NCBI GenBank assembly: GCA_003833135.1
Contig: QZLH01000344.1
Span: 9,927 to 33,423 of the forward strand
Length of the DNA: 23,497 nucleotides
Source: Oehlia diaphana
Lineage: Eukaryota > Glomeromycota > Glomeromycetes > Glomerales > Glomeraceae
Direction: 5' to 3'
The notes below the pieces were generated by a model. It saw only the letters and a program-made list of their open reading frames with translations, had not been told where the DNA came from and did not search any database. The position numbers were made by a program, and so were the translations under genes. Shown piece after piece: positions 1-9,875 of the stretch. Each line of letters begins with the position of its first letter. Position 1 is the first letter of the stretch.

Positions 1-170
1 ACTACATATAAAGATATAATAAATATAATAAGTATAATAAATATAAGTAATATAACTAATTTAATAAATATAACTAATATAATAAATATAACAAATAAAA
101 TAAATAAAATAAATATATCGTTAATATTAAATATAATTAATATAATAAATATAATAAAAATAATAGGCTA
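1..170. repeat. AT-rich simple-sequence tract
   Basis: Imperfect iterations of ATAATAAAT and AATATAACTAAT-like units with almost no G or C make up this stretch. It is low-complexity microsatellite-like DNA. The following ~270 bases up to the MITE are a little more mixed, with one CACGTG at 261-266, but show no recognisable gene. Confidence 0.7.
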
Positions 171-444
171 GGGTGGCTGCGACTAGATCAGCTTGGCACA
201 GTTAGACACAATAGATCTTAATTATCCACATGATCTTTGGCGCAGTAAATTGTAACTTCACACGTGATTAGGGGTAACAACATATTAATAATACTTGAAT
301 TTTTTATATATATAATAACATAAATTCTGAAAAATATATACTTTAAATTTCACACTTCTAACTTTTATACAATTATAATAATTAAAAAAAGAAGTTTGGT
401 AACTATTACATTACTTAGACAAATGTAATGGACCCTTTATTTTC

Positions 445-1039
445 ATTAATTGCCGATCTGCCTAAAATCGGCACTGCGTTACTAATAAAATTTGGGGTTA
501 AATTTGCCGATTTTGTGCTAGAACACAAACTTCAAAAAAGGATATCTCATAGATGACATATTGACTATAAAAAAAATCATCTGATATACTGAAAAAATAC
601 TTGAAAAAAACGAATTTGCAAAAAAAAGTTATATATTCGTATGCAAAATAATTAGTTTACTATGCACGCGCGTCAGATTTACACCTTAAAATATACGAAA
701 TTTCAATATTTCATTTTACTATATTGCGTTATTTACATTAAAAACCTATAATTTTTAGCTTTTAAAGTTGTTTATAAAAGCTTTTTTGAAATATTTTTAT
801 TATTAAAAACAAGTGAAAGCTGAAGAAAACCAGTTACAGAAATATAATTATAAAATTTTTTGGCAAATATGACTTGTCATAAAATGAAAGAAAATATTGT
901 ATTTATGATATTTCTGTTTGTAAAATGGGTGAAACTTATTTCACGCGTGAGATGCAAAAAATGCTTTTTTTTATTATCACTATTATCCCCAAATTTTATT
1001 AATAACGCAGTGCCGATTTTAGGCAGATCGGCAATTAAT
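445..1039. mobile_element. MITE with 53-bp terminal inverted repeats
   Basis: Bases 445-497 and 987-1039 are inverted copies of each other over 53 bases with one mismatch (C at 482 against the equivalent T). The 595-bp unit has no credible coding capacity; the 107-codon open frame inside it runs out through the right repeat and resembles nothing. Each terminal repeat contains its own small inverted repeat, TGCCGAT...ATCGGCA (451-473 and its mirror), so each end can fold by itself. The outermost bases include TTAA on both sides (446-449 and 1035-1038), compatible with a TTAA target site (piggyBac-type) or, read differently, a TA target site (Tc1/mariner-type). The family cannot be decided here. 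The near-identity of the two ends suggests fairly recent insertion. Confidence 0.85.
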
Positions 1040-1804
1040 TACTTAAAATTACATATAATAATAATGCTTGAAATTTTAACATATAATAATATAGAATTTA
1101 AAGAACATAGGGTCAAATTTCATGTTTTTAACATTTATATAGCTGTATTAATTCAAAAAAATTTAAAAATTTCTGATGATTGATAAATTAAAAAAAAAAA
1201 TAAAAATTATGAATAAACATTTTATTTTTTAAATAATTGTTAATTTGAAAATAAAAATATAAAAATTTATATGCTATTTATTCTTCTAAACTGAGCTTTT
1301 AACAATATAAAAATTTAAGTATTTTATTATGTGCAATTCTAAATAAACTGGTAGTAACAGACTCTTAATTTACTATTATATAACATAATATGATAGGTGT
1401 TAATATTTCCTTTTAAATTTTCTTTAATTAATATAGTTGTATAAAGGCTAGAACTATGAAATTTTGAATGTATATTTTTTAATATCTATGTCATCACATA
1501 TTAAAATTTCAAGTATTATTATTATGTACAATTTTAAGTAATTGATAAAAATAGAAGGTCTGCTACTTTTGTCTGGGTAGTGTATATTGATCAAATTCCT
1601 GCAAACTTTGGTAGCTCCCATTATATAGAAGTAATTGTAAAAGAAATATAGGAGAATAAATTTAAAAAAAGGATTTTTTAGAAAGAAACTTAATTCAAGA
1701 GAAAAAAGGATTCTTAACCATCAAATATATGCTAAAAGTACATGGTTTATTGATCATGAAAGTAATATTTTACTTAATATTTTTAATTTTTTTGTTATTT
1801 GTGT
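1040..1804. other. AT-rich stretch without recognised gene
   Basis: No open frame of note and no conserved motif. A short lysine- and arginine-rich readable stretch on the plus strand around 1660-1800 could be a decayed exon upstream of the fragment at 2560-2860, but this cannot be supported further. Confidence 0.4.
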
Positions 1805-2512
1805 TGTAGCCCTTGAAGTCAGAATAATCACGTGATTAGAAGAATAATTAACTGAAGGATAAATGAAATACCGAAAGAAATATGAATGAATATTTAACCG
1901 ATGGATAAATATTTAGCTAAAGGAATAATATTTAGCCAGAATAATTAGAAAAAATGATAGAATATAGTTACATAATATCATTTATAGCTATTTATTTTTA
2001 GAATAGTTTTATTTTTAGTTCATTTTATTTTTAGAATAATTCTATTTATAGTTTTATTTAGTTAATAGAAGAAATAGGTAGCGCAGTAAGAGAATAGATA
2101 GAAATAGTTTCTTATAGTTCTAGTAGAATCTTTGAAAGAAAGTTAGAAATAGTAGAATAATTTTTATTAAATTATTATAAATAGGTGTGAGATTCAATAG
2201 GGATTCTGCAGTCTTGGACTCCGCAGTTCATTGACTCAAATAAAATTATTAATTATTAAAAGTTATTTTGAATATACTCGTGGTTCATCTGAGAGTTAAT
2301 TAATGATAAGTCCAGATGAATAAAATAAGGGGAAATTCTCCAAGTTTGAAATTAATAAAATAAAAATTAAATATGGGAGAATTATCGCAGTTTGTAAGAA
2401 GAAATAATGTAAAAATAAAAATCTAAACCAAGCGTAATAAAAAGAAGAATATAATAAAAATAAAAAGATAATAAAATACTTGTTTATTCATGGGTGGTAG
2501 ACGTGGGTGACA
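1805..2512 (+). mobile_element. Probable solo LTR of an LTR retrotransposon
   Basis: The 708-bp segment begins TGTAGCCC and ends GGTGACA, so it has the TG...CA and TGT...ACA ends typical of LTRs. It is flanked by the direct repeat GTGT (1801-1804 and 2513-2516), which would be the target-site duplication. Inside are a TATA-like box TATAAATA (2176-2183), several AATAAA-type signals and a TCACGTGAT palindrome near the left end. No internal retrotransposon coding and no second LTR lies in the window, hence solo LTR. The 4-bp duplication is short enough to arise by chance, so a second genomic copy is needed to confirm the ends. Orientation is inferred from the TATA box only. Confidence 0.5.
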
Positions 2513-2559
2513 GTGTTAATAAATTATTTATAACTAAATTATTTATTTTGTAATTATAG

Positions 2560-2860
2560 GTAATTCAATACTTGCTAAAGAATGTAGTAGATTTGTTGAT
2601 GAAAATTGTCAAAGTAAAATCTGTTGTATTGCATGCTTGTCATTACGTTCAGATATTTGATTAGTAACTGAATTACTATAAAAATACCTAAACCTGAAAA
2701 TATAAAATATATATCTTTAGCATTTACAAAATGCTGATTTATTGCAAATCTGAAATATTATTAAAGAAGGCATGAAGAATTTATTAATACTTATTAATAC
2801 AAAAATCTTAATCAGGATGAAAGAAATGATTTGCCTATATATCAGATCAGATTGTTTTAA
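2560..2860 (+). pseudogene. Decayed exon of unrecognised protein with C-x2-C motif
   Basis: After a good acceptor (TTATAATTATAG, ending at 2559) the plus strand reads as protein with normal-looking composition, including a cysteine cluster around CCIACLSLRSD (a C-x2-C motif). The frame is then broken by stops, resumes after a frameshift near 2670 as PKPENIKYISLAFTKC, and runs with further stops to a TAA at 2858-2860 (last readable block NQDERNDLPIYQIRLF). The family is not recognised. The Cys pair followed by a long helical stretch would suit a transposon-derived or DNA-binding protein, but that is a guess. The solo LTR ends 47 bases upstream, so the LTR probably landed in an intron or 5' part of this gene. 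Confidence 0.4.
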
Positions 2861-3477
2861 TGATTGACTTCAAAAATTTTTTTTTTTAGCTAACTGGACT
2901 GGTTTACTTTTGATTCTTTTTTCTCTGAAATTTTACTCTCTTCTAAAAGTAACTTTCATTATTTTTCATTAATGAAATTCATTTTTATTCTTATTATTTA
3001 GGTTTGAAACTTATCAGCTTAGTGATAATTATAAATTTTTTATCTTAAAAAACAATACTAATATTCATTCTTTTACTCTTTTATGTTAAGATTTAGAAAG
3101 AAATTAAAACAGACCACTTGTAATAAAATAAAGTACTGTTTTAGAGAGTAGGACAAGTTTTTTTTTTGTAGATAACTTGTGCATTTATTTCAATTGGCCA
3201 TATAAAAGTTATATGACTGATTGATACCAGCTTTAGATTTTGTTTGATATTGTTTTTTGTTTAAGAATATCTACTAACATTCTTTTCTTTTTTGAGTTCT
3301 TTTTTGAAGATTTCTTTCTGCAATATTGGTGTGGATATGATCAAGGTTGGTAGATATCTCAATGCATATGACATCAAAATATAAATTTGTATCTTCTAAA
3401 GTTGTTTGCCAAAATTAGGTAATTTAGGCCAAGACCAAAACTTTTTTGTAGTCGAAAGTTTAAGCAATCAAAAATAA
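2861..3477. other. AT-rich stretch without recognised gene
   Basis: Contains T-runs and mixed AT-rich sequence. I see no coding signature, RNA gene or repeat here. It ends at the left flanking AAAAATAA of the MULE-like element. Confidence 0.5.
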
Positions 3478-3522
3478 GAGGATCCTTAACGTACATTGAG
3501 GATGTATAATAATTAACGTACA
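3478..3522 (+). repeat. Left terminal inverted repeat of MULE-like element
   Basis: Starts GAGGATCCTTAACGTAC. It pairs with the right end at 7972-8017, with one single-base length difference near the tip. A related motif (AACGTATACCC) follows at 3545-3555. Confidence 0.7.
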
Positions 3523-4457
3523 CCTCAGGAAAGTGTTTGATAATAACGTATACCCTCAATTTTTGGTGTGTACAGTAACTAAATGTACAATATGTGCTTT
3601 ATTTTTAAAAATAGCTGTAATATTATGTAAAATATAAAGTACTTAACGTACTTAACAACAAAATGACTTTATTAGAATTTTTTTTTAAAAAAAAAAAACT
3701 TATATTTTTTCAAAAAAAAGAAAATTTTAAAAAAATTTTTTATCAAATATTTTATTTATTGTTAAGGGGAGGGTGTACAGATAGCATTTTCAATATAAAT
3801 CATGTGGCAAATTTTCTGTGTGTAATAATAATATAAACAAATGAGATTTACCATAATTTCTGCAAAATTATAAGAAATTATAGAAATTATGAGAAATTAT
3901 GCTAACCAAAAAAATGCTATTCTTATTTAATAAAACGAAAAAAATTGAACATCAGAAAGATAAAAAATGGTCAAAACAATTAGATTCCAATATAAAATAT
4001 ATATTATATATTAATGTAATAGTACTTTATATATAATGTCTGTGACTCTGTAATAAGTAAAGTTTTTAAATGTATTATATACATATAATAAAATAATGTT
4101 TTTTTAAACAGTTAACATGTTACTTTACGTTTTTATAAATATGGTTTCGTTCATGCAAAAAAACTCAGCTCATGCGAACACTAATATTCTATATTTTATT
4201 GTTTTAAACATAAAAAGTTAAAAACTATTAAATATTATAAACTTTTCTTGTAATAGGTTAATAATAAACATTTTTATTAAGTATTTAGCAAAGTTGTAAA
4301 AGTTTTTTAATTACAAAAAGATTTTTTTTCTTATGCGAAAAATCACGTTACTTTTTAGATAATGATTTACTAATAAAAATGATCGACATACATCCTACCT
4401 TAATATTTTCAAATTTACTCAGCGTTCTATCTATTAAAAATCTCTGCATATAAGCTT

Positions 4458-5468
4458 TTACATTTTTTGGTTCTCATCATTATGAACATATTCTCCAAAT
4501 CTCACACTCTCTAACATAATTTCACGCGCTTTTTCAGCTGTTATGTCTTTATCTTCTTGAATAAGTCTAACTGCTGCTTCAGGAATAAAAACTTCTTGCA
4601 AATATTCCATTAGTGTTTGTGATATTGTTAGAGATTTTGTTAAAATTTTAGTATCAATAAATAGCTTTCTTAAAGTTTCTGCAATTACAATAGCACCGCG
4701 AGGACAGGACCCCGGATATCTAATATAAAGGTCATAATGGACTTTTGGCCAAAAATACCCCTTTTTGCTGAAACTCAAAAAATCATTTTTTGTAAATATT
4801 TCGGCATTCAGTGATTCAATTTTAATGAACTATTTTTTATTTTGTAGCCCTCAATTAACTCTACAATTTAAAAAAAGTTCATCAAAATTGGACCACTGGA
4901 TGCCGAGATATTTACAAAAAACGATTTTTTGAGCCCTGAAAAATGGCGAAAGTGTGACTTATAACCTGTTTTGGAGATATCTGGGATCCTGCAGGGACCA
5001 TAAGAATCAGGCTAATTTTAAGATAATTATAAAAGAAACTTGATTATTTATTATTTATGTATATATACTATCATATTAATATAATAAAAAAAATTCAAAA
5101 TTACCTGAAAACTTTTAATTCAGCTCATAAGACTCATAGGTGAATTAATTTTGTTTTTTCCTTTATCATGATATTCTCTTATAAAATTATCACGATAAAA
5201 GCTTTTGACTTTCTTTTTACAAATATCCAACAGATCAGTACTGAAATTTTCAATTCTTTTAGGAACAGAATTGAAATCTATCACTGTTGGATAACCTTTT
5301 TTAATACCATCTGGAATGATTTGCATTTCTCCTATATGAGCATGACAAAATTCAAATTGCTCTACGGCGTTTAATCTTTTTCCTTGAAAATTCATAAATA
5401 AATCCTTTAACTTATTGGACAAAGGAGATGGTAACTTTTCATCACAATAAGAACATATTTCAGATATC
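4458..5468 (-). pseudogene. Rtc4-like domain gene, broken, inside the MULE
   Basis: The 5' part (5468-5120) opens after an acceptor with ICSYCDEKLP, a C-x2-C pair. A block follows with FCHAHIGEMQIIPDG, then GYPTVIDF and a KRIENF helix, as in the first half of Rtc4-like domains. A TGA at 5120-5122 sits where an arginine (CGA) would fit, followed by a donor at about 5103. The 3' part (about 4720-4458) gives PRGAIVIAETLRKLF, then FIPEAAVRLI and a tail ending FGEYVHN, as in the second half. Yeast Rtc4 is named for a role in telomere capping; its biochemistry is poorly known. A foldback MITE (4698-4998) separates the halves and overwrites the conserved YYG-x-RG segment. It lies downstream of and in the same direction as the transposase; small exon-like stretches (about 5577-5735) may once have joined the two into one transcript. 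Recognition is by memory of the family. Confidence 0.6.
4698..4998. mobile_element. Foldback MITE nested in the Rtc4-like gene
   Basis: Two arms (about 4698-4842 and 4866-4998) are inverted, diverged copies separated by ~23 bases. The core of each reads TTTTTTGTAAATATCTCGGC or a close variant, and the arms stay similar outward through GGTCATAA/GGTTATAA and CCGGATATC/CCAGATATC to the tips. The structure would fold into one long hairpin and carries no gene. It is inserted just where the Rtc4-like domain should have its YYG-x-RG motif, so it postdates the gene's residence in the element. Exact ends and target duplication are not clear. Confidence 0.7.
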
Positions 5469-5789
5469 TTTATATAATAAAATTTTGAATTTTGTTAAAT
5501 AAATTATAGCACCAACTGAATAATCAAAAGAAAGTGAAATTATAATTACTTACTGTAATAGAATTAATATTTTCATCATTGCCACTATTGCCACTTGAGT
5601 TTCCCTTATTACTGATCAGAAATAGATTAAAAAAATTATCATAACTATTTATTGCATAAAAAATATTAATACTAATGAATTTCTTACCATAATATTTTCT
5701 TTGTTTTCATCAGAATCTTTCTCCTATGTATTATTAGAAATTATTTTTTTATAGTTTTGAAAATAAAGAATGAATGTATTAAAACTTTT

Positions 5790-7845
5790 ACCTTTAGTTT
5801 TTTGATTTTTTTCTTTGAGAATTAATTTCTATACCAGATTTTTTCCTTTTATTTGAATGTACACTACCTTTTGGCTTTACATTTTGTGGTATCTTTATTA
5901 TGTCATTATTATTAATAATTTGACTATTACAATTTTCAATTATTGCTGCAATTTGTGCATTTAATAATAATGTTATAGTCTCATCAAAAATTATAGCTGT
6001 CTCTGATTTTTGATTAATAAATCGTTATAATTTCCAAATTGTACGATTAAGTTTATATTTATAATCCTGTTCTAGTTGTGGCTGTTCTATTATTAATTAA
6101 TCTTGCAAATCATGCAAAGGTTTATGTTTGTAAAATGATTGGTAAATCTGTATCATTTCAGATTCATTAGGATCTTTACACTAGCGTGAAGGATACATCT
6201 TTTTAGAAAATAAATCAATATTTAATTGTGTAGCAACATGAAGAATGTGATGGCAAATTATTCTAGAAAAAGCCATATATCTACACATACAAGTAAAGAT
6301 TTCATCATTCAAACTGTATTCTACTACTCTTCCATTACTTGAAGATCCAAATCTTGTAACAAGAAATATTTGAAGACTTTGATTTATGCTATTAAATCTA
6401 TTAAATATAAAGTAAGATTAATAACATTTATTATAAATAATTCTGATAAAAATTTATACTTATATATTAGATTGAATGAAAAAATCACTATAATAATAAA
6501 ATAATTGTTAAATAAAAAAAGATCCAATTTTATATAATAAAAAAAAGAATTATTTACCTATTAGGAGAAATTTCTTCACATTTATAGTAAGAAGATTGTA
6601 ACAATTACTCTTGAAATTTTTTTAAAGCATAAATAGTAAGGATAGTAGCAGCTTGTTTTTCAAATAAGCTGGGTATTTTATATATAAGATTTAAGGTACG
6701 TTCTTTATATTGAGAAAATTCAATTGTTTGTTGTCTGCTATCTAATGCAGATTCAAATGCATTGAGAAATGTTGATATGGAAGTAGTAGCATTAATGTAT
6801 CCTTTCATGAGATTGTTTATACTTTCAGCACATTATGTAGTTGACATTTCTGCCATAAATATATTTTGATTAAAATATACTGCCCATTTTTTTTTATGTT
6901 TTTCTAGAGTTTTTAAATAAGTTACTGTATCTGGAAACTCTATTTTTAAAGAATCCCATGCTGAATTAAAATTTACTTCTTCAGTTTCGTACAAACAGCC
7001 ATAAAAATTTCTAAGGAATAATTGCCATTTGGAATCAAGCTTTGACATTAAATTTGTGGTGATATTTTTAATCAAATGCCATTGACATAAGCGGTGTTTA
7101 GTTTTATAATTGTTAAATGTAACGTTAAATGCAGATCCCATAGCACTGTCATTATTCGTAAGTAAAACACTTGGTGCTTGATAATTAACCAATTCTAAAA
7201 AACTATTAAAAAGCCATATAAAATCTTCTGTAGTTTCATTTTTTAATAATGTACCAGCCAAACAAACGCTTTGTCCATAATTGTTAACTCCTGTAAAGAT
7301 TCCAAATGGAAGATCAAACCTATTTGTACAATAAGTATTGTCAAAAACTACGACGTCAAAAAATCTTGAGTAATACATTTTCTGCTCTGGAAACATCCAA
7401 ATTGCAGATTCAAATTCATTTATATTATTATTAACTTTTACTATATATTCAAATTCATTGTTCTCTATCTTATGCTGTTCTAATAATGTAACAAAATTTT
7501 ATGCATCAAAAAGCTTTTCTTTTGTTGATCCATTACTATTATTATAGATAAAATTGTAAATATCATTATAAGATAAGTTTCATTTAGCTGATCATATTGT
7601 ATAATGTCACGAATCCTTACTACATTAATTCCAACTTTATGTAGTCCAAGTATCTTTTCTTTAATATTTTCAGGTATTTCTCGATTATCTGACATAAATT
7701 TTCTCAATTATATTGAAATGAGATCATGATTATGTGATAAATTAATTTTAACTACACTCTATAGACCATGATCTTCTGATTTAATTCCACGAATAAAAAA
7801 AGTACAATTACATCTTTGAGATGATCTATTTCTAGTGATAAACAA
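5790..7845 (-). pseudogene. FAR1-type MULE transposase, broken
   Basis: Read on the minus strand from ~7845 there are, in order: a FAR1-like zinc-binding region (RCNCTFFIRG ... LSHNHDL), a helical linker (7707-7580), the DDE core (7396-6833) and the following helical domain (6808-6605). After a likely intron (donor at ~6557) comes a SWIM zinc finger CMC-x9-CHH (about 6293-6246), then a basic tail (KPKGSVHSNKRKKS, ~5850). In the core, VFDNTYCTN carries the first catalytic Asp; the second is expected in T-D-x-D-x-AM but reads TNNDSAM, an Asp-to-Asn change. CQWHLIKN follows as usual. Stops lie at 7759, 7708, 7499, 6833, 6605 and 6181, with a frameshift between 7580 and 7500. The protein would cut and paste the surrounding element by binding its inverted ends; this copy cannot. 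The family call is firm; exon limits are approximate. Confidence 0.8.
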
Positions 7846-7971
7846 TCTTATTTAGGAAATTCTAATTATAAAATTGCGTAGTTTTCAAATCAAAATTATG
7901 ATTTACCAGAATTATCAGCTTTTTACCTGTATTACAATAATTCATCATAATTCTAGTAATACATATAAGTT

Positions 7972-8017
7972 TGTACATTAATAAATATACACCCCCAATG
8001 TACGTTAAGATTCCCCC
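7972..8017 (-). repeat. Right terminal inverted repeat of MULE-like element
   Basis: Read on the minus strand it starts GGGGGAATCTTAACGTAC and matches the left end at 3478-3522. The C-run at 8013-8017 marks the tip; AAAAATAA follows directly. Confidence 0.7.
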
Positions 8018-8026
8018 AAAAATAAA

Positions 8027-8335
8027 TTTGCCGAAATTAATAATGCCGAAATTATTGCCAAAAGTCCGAAATTTGACCGAAATTATTGGTATAATTCTGG
8101 CCATTTTTAGGACGTAATTCTGGCCAGAAATGATCGACATTAATATTTTCCGCTTACAGAAATTTGTGTAACCGTTGTGAAACCGATTTCAACAATTTTA
8201 CTGGGAAACAAAATTTCCTTTTTTGGACATTAGTGTATCGTCACGTGACACAATGTCATAATTTCGGCATTTTCGGCATTTGATTTGATTGGCCGAAACC
8301 TTTCGGAATTCTCTTTTTAGTTTCGGCAGGCAACC
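8027..8335. repeat. CCGAAATT / AATTTCGG repeat cluster
   Basis: Four or more copies of CCGAAATT (from 8031 to ~8090) face oppositely oriented AATTTCGG/TTTCGG copies at 8250-8330, and two TAATTCTGGCCA-like units lie between (about 8091-8128). The left TGCCGAAATTAATAATGCCG and right TTTCGGCATTTTCGGCA pair as an imperfect inverted repeat. This could be a degenerate MITE or foldback unit beside the MULE's right end. A 66-codon plus-strand frame just downstream (8420-8614) contains another TTGGCCAAGATTAAGG unit and is not a credible gene. Confidence 0.5.
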
Positions 8336-9567
8336 TTAGTATCTCCTCTATGTAATATATGTCAAACTGCAGGAGAATCAAAACTAATAGTCGAAAAAGA
8401 AAGAAAGATTGTTAATGTTTTGAAATATAAACGAACATATAATTGCAATAAAAAGTATACAATTTTCATTTTATACTTACATAATATTAAATATAAAAAT
8501 TTTTGGCCAAGATTAAGGATAATTCTGGCTAAAATTATGTTTGTTCATTGTTATTCAATACTCCCTCCTGTAAGCTTACATATTATGTTAAAAACTGGTC
8601 CGGCCTTATATTGACTGATTTCGTAGAAAATTCTTTCACTTATTTTATAGATTGATACTGTAAAATATAAATTATAAGAAATATTTGTGTATAATGTTTC
8701 TAGCATGATGAATATACCTGCAAGTAATAATACGATAATTTATCAAATAAATTGTGAAGCTTTATCTTTATTATAATAAAACATCTAATATACCGTATAG
8801 TAATTATTTTAATTTGTAATTTTAATACTATAGAAAGTTAGAATTTAAATTATATTTTGTCTTTAATAGATTTATTTATTTATTGATAGATCGATAACAA
8901 TTCGGAATACTTAAAAGAATTCTGAAAAAGATTTTTGATCGTTAATTTTAGATTCTAATGATAAGATTGGTCAATTAATGAATTTGGGAATAATTTTCAC
9001 TAAATGCAAGAAAATTTTTTTTTAAGATTTCAAAAATTCTTTCGGTATCTTAATTTATCTTGTGCCACATACATCGGAGTTACAATACTAAGTAGCCAAA
9101 ACACCACATGATTGTAAATTCACGTATCAGAATGTAAAAACTTTAAACGGGAAATGAGTAATTGATAGGCATGCAAAGCAATTGAAGGAAGTAAAACTGC
9201 TTTCAGATGAAAAATAATTATTAATTTTTACCAAGTAGTAGGTGCCTTTGAATTGTTATTTCAATCAAACGGTATATTTTTTTGGAAGTAGGACTGTTAG
9301 ATTCTTGCCTTAATAAAGGTTATGATCCAACGCCCTATAAAAAATTTTATCTGTAATTTCTGTAGACTCTGTGAATATGATATACTGTATTTACGGAAAT
9401 AATATGGGACGGAATAAATTTTTTATAGGATCTTGTAATTATTTAGCAAGATACTTAATTTAAACAACAATTACAGCTGAACTAGTAAATAAATGGCACA
9501 AGAATACTATTGCTGTAGGTTCAAGCTCCTTATATGTACACCACGTCGCTTTGTAATTGCTATCTGG
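8336..9567. other. Gene-free stretch before the kinase relic
   Basis: AT-rich with no credible gene. A CCTATAAAAAATTT motif occurs at about 9331-9345 and inverted at 9418-9432, forming a small foldback of about 100 bp. Remnants of the upstream lobe of the kinase relic may lie at 9100-9560 but are not readable. Confidence 0.4.
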
Positions 9568-9875
9568 AATGATCGGCTGAATAGGTCTACGATGAAGAGT
9601 TGAAGACCGTGTTCAAGATTTTCATAGCGAAACATATTTTACCATAAAAATGGATCTATACCCTGCGATCGGATTATGCAGACCTCTGAATAAAATGAAT
9701 GATGAAAGCAAGCAAAATTTTCAAAATAATGTCATCTATTGCACCCGAAGTGTTTCATACTCGTATATATAGTTTTAGAATCATTATATGGGAAATTCTT
9801 GCGTATCACAGTATATCAGTCAGATATTTAACACTTGTTAAATTGCGTGGAGAATCTTGTCAACATCTAGAATGA
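9568..9875 (+). pseudogene. Protein kinase catalytic-domain relic
   Basis: Pieces of a kinase domain can be read in the right order in alternating plus-strand frames. GLNR near 9575 resembles the helix before the catalytic loop. QDFHSE at about 9614-9631 resembles the catalytic loop HxDFHSGN. IGLCRPLNKMNDESKQN (from 9668) fits the DLG/DFG segment followed by the activation loop, with the Asp lost. SIAPEVFH (from 9735) is the APE motif, and IYSFRIIIWEIL (from about 9762) is the SDIYSFGIIMWE helix. The frame ends at a TGA at 9873-9875. Several frameshifts separate the blocks and the N-lobe is missing. It probably derives from the same large kinase family as the intact gene at 13803, but is too decayed to be expressed as a kinase. 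Confidence 0.7.

Larger units (their letters stand above)
3478..8017 (-). mobile_element. MULE-like DNA transposon, 4.5 kb, degenerate
   Basis: The ends are inverted repeats: bases 3485-3522 match the complement of 7972-8009 at about 33 of 38 positions, including an unbroken CTTAACGTACATTG, and a weaker match runs outward on both sides. Immediately outside lies the same 8-mer AAAAATAA (3470-3477 and 8018-8025), a plausible target-site duplication though A-rich. Both ends have subterminal repeats of the AACGTACACC type (3514-3553, 3640-3655). Within, all on the minus strand, are a FAR1/MULE/SWIM transposase pseudogene and an Rtc4-like pseudogene. The transposase family, the length and the 8-bp duplication agree with a Mutator-like element. 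Many stops and a nested MITE show that it is dead. Confidence 0.7.

Noticed and set aside
860..1183. 107-codon open frame on the plus strand
   Set aside because: It overlaps the right end of the MITE, has AT-driven composition and no recognisable family.
7862..8140. 92-codon minus-strand frame spanning the right end of the MULE
   Set aside because: It crosses the inverted repeat and the CCGAAATT cluster and resembles no protein.
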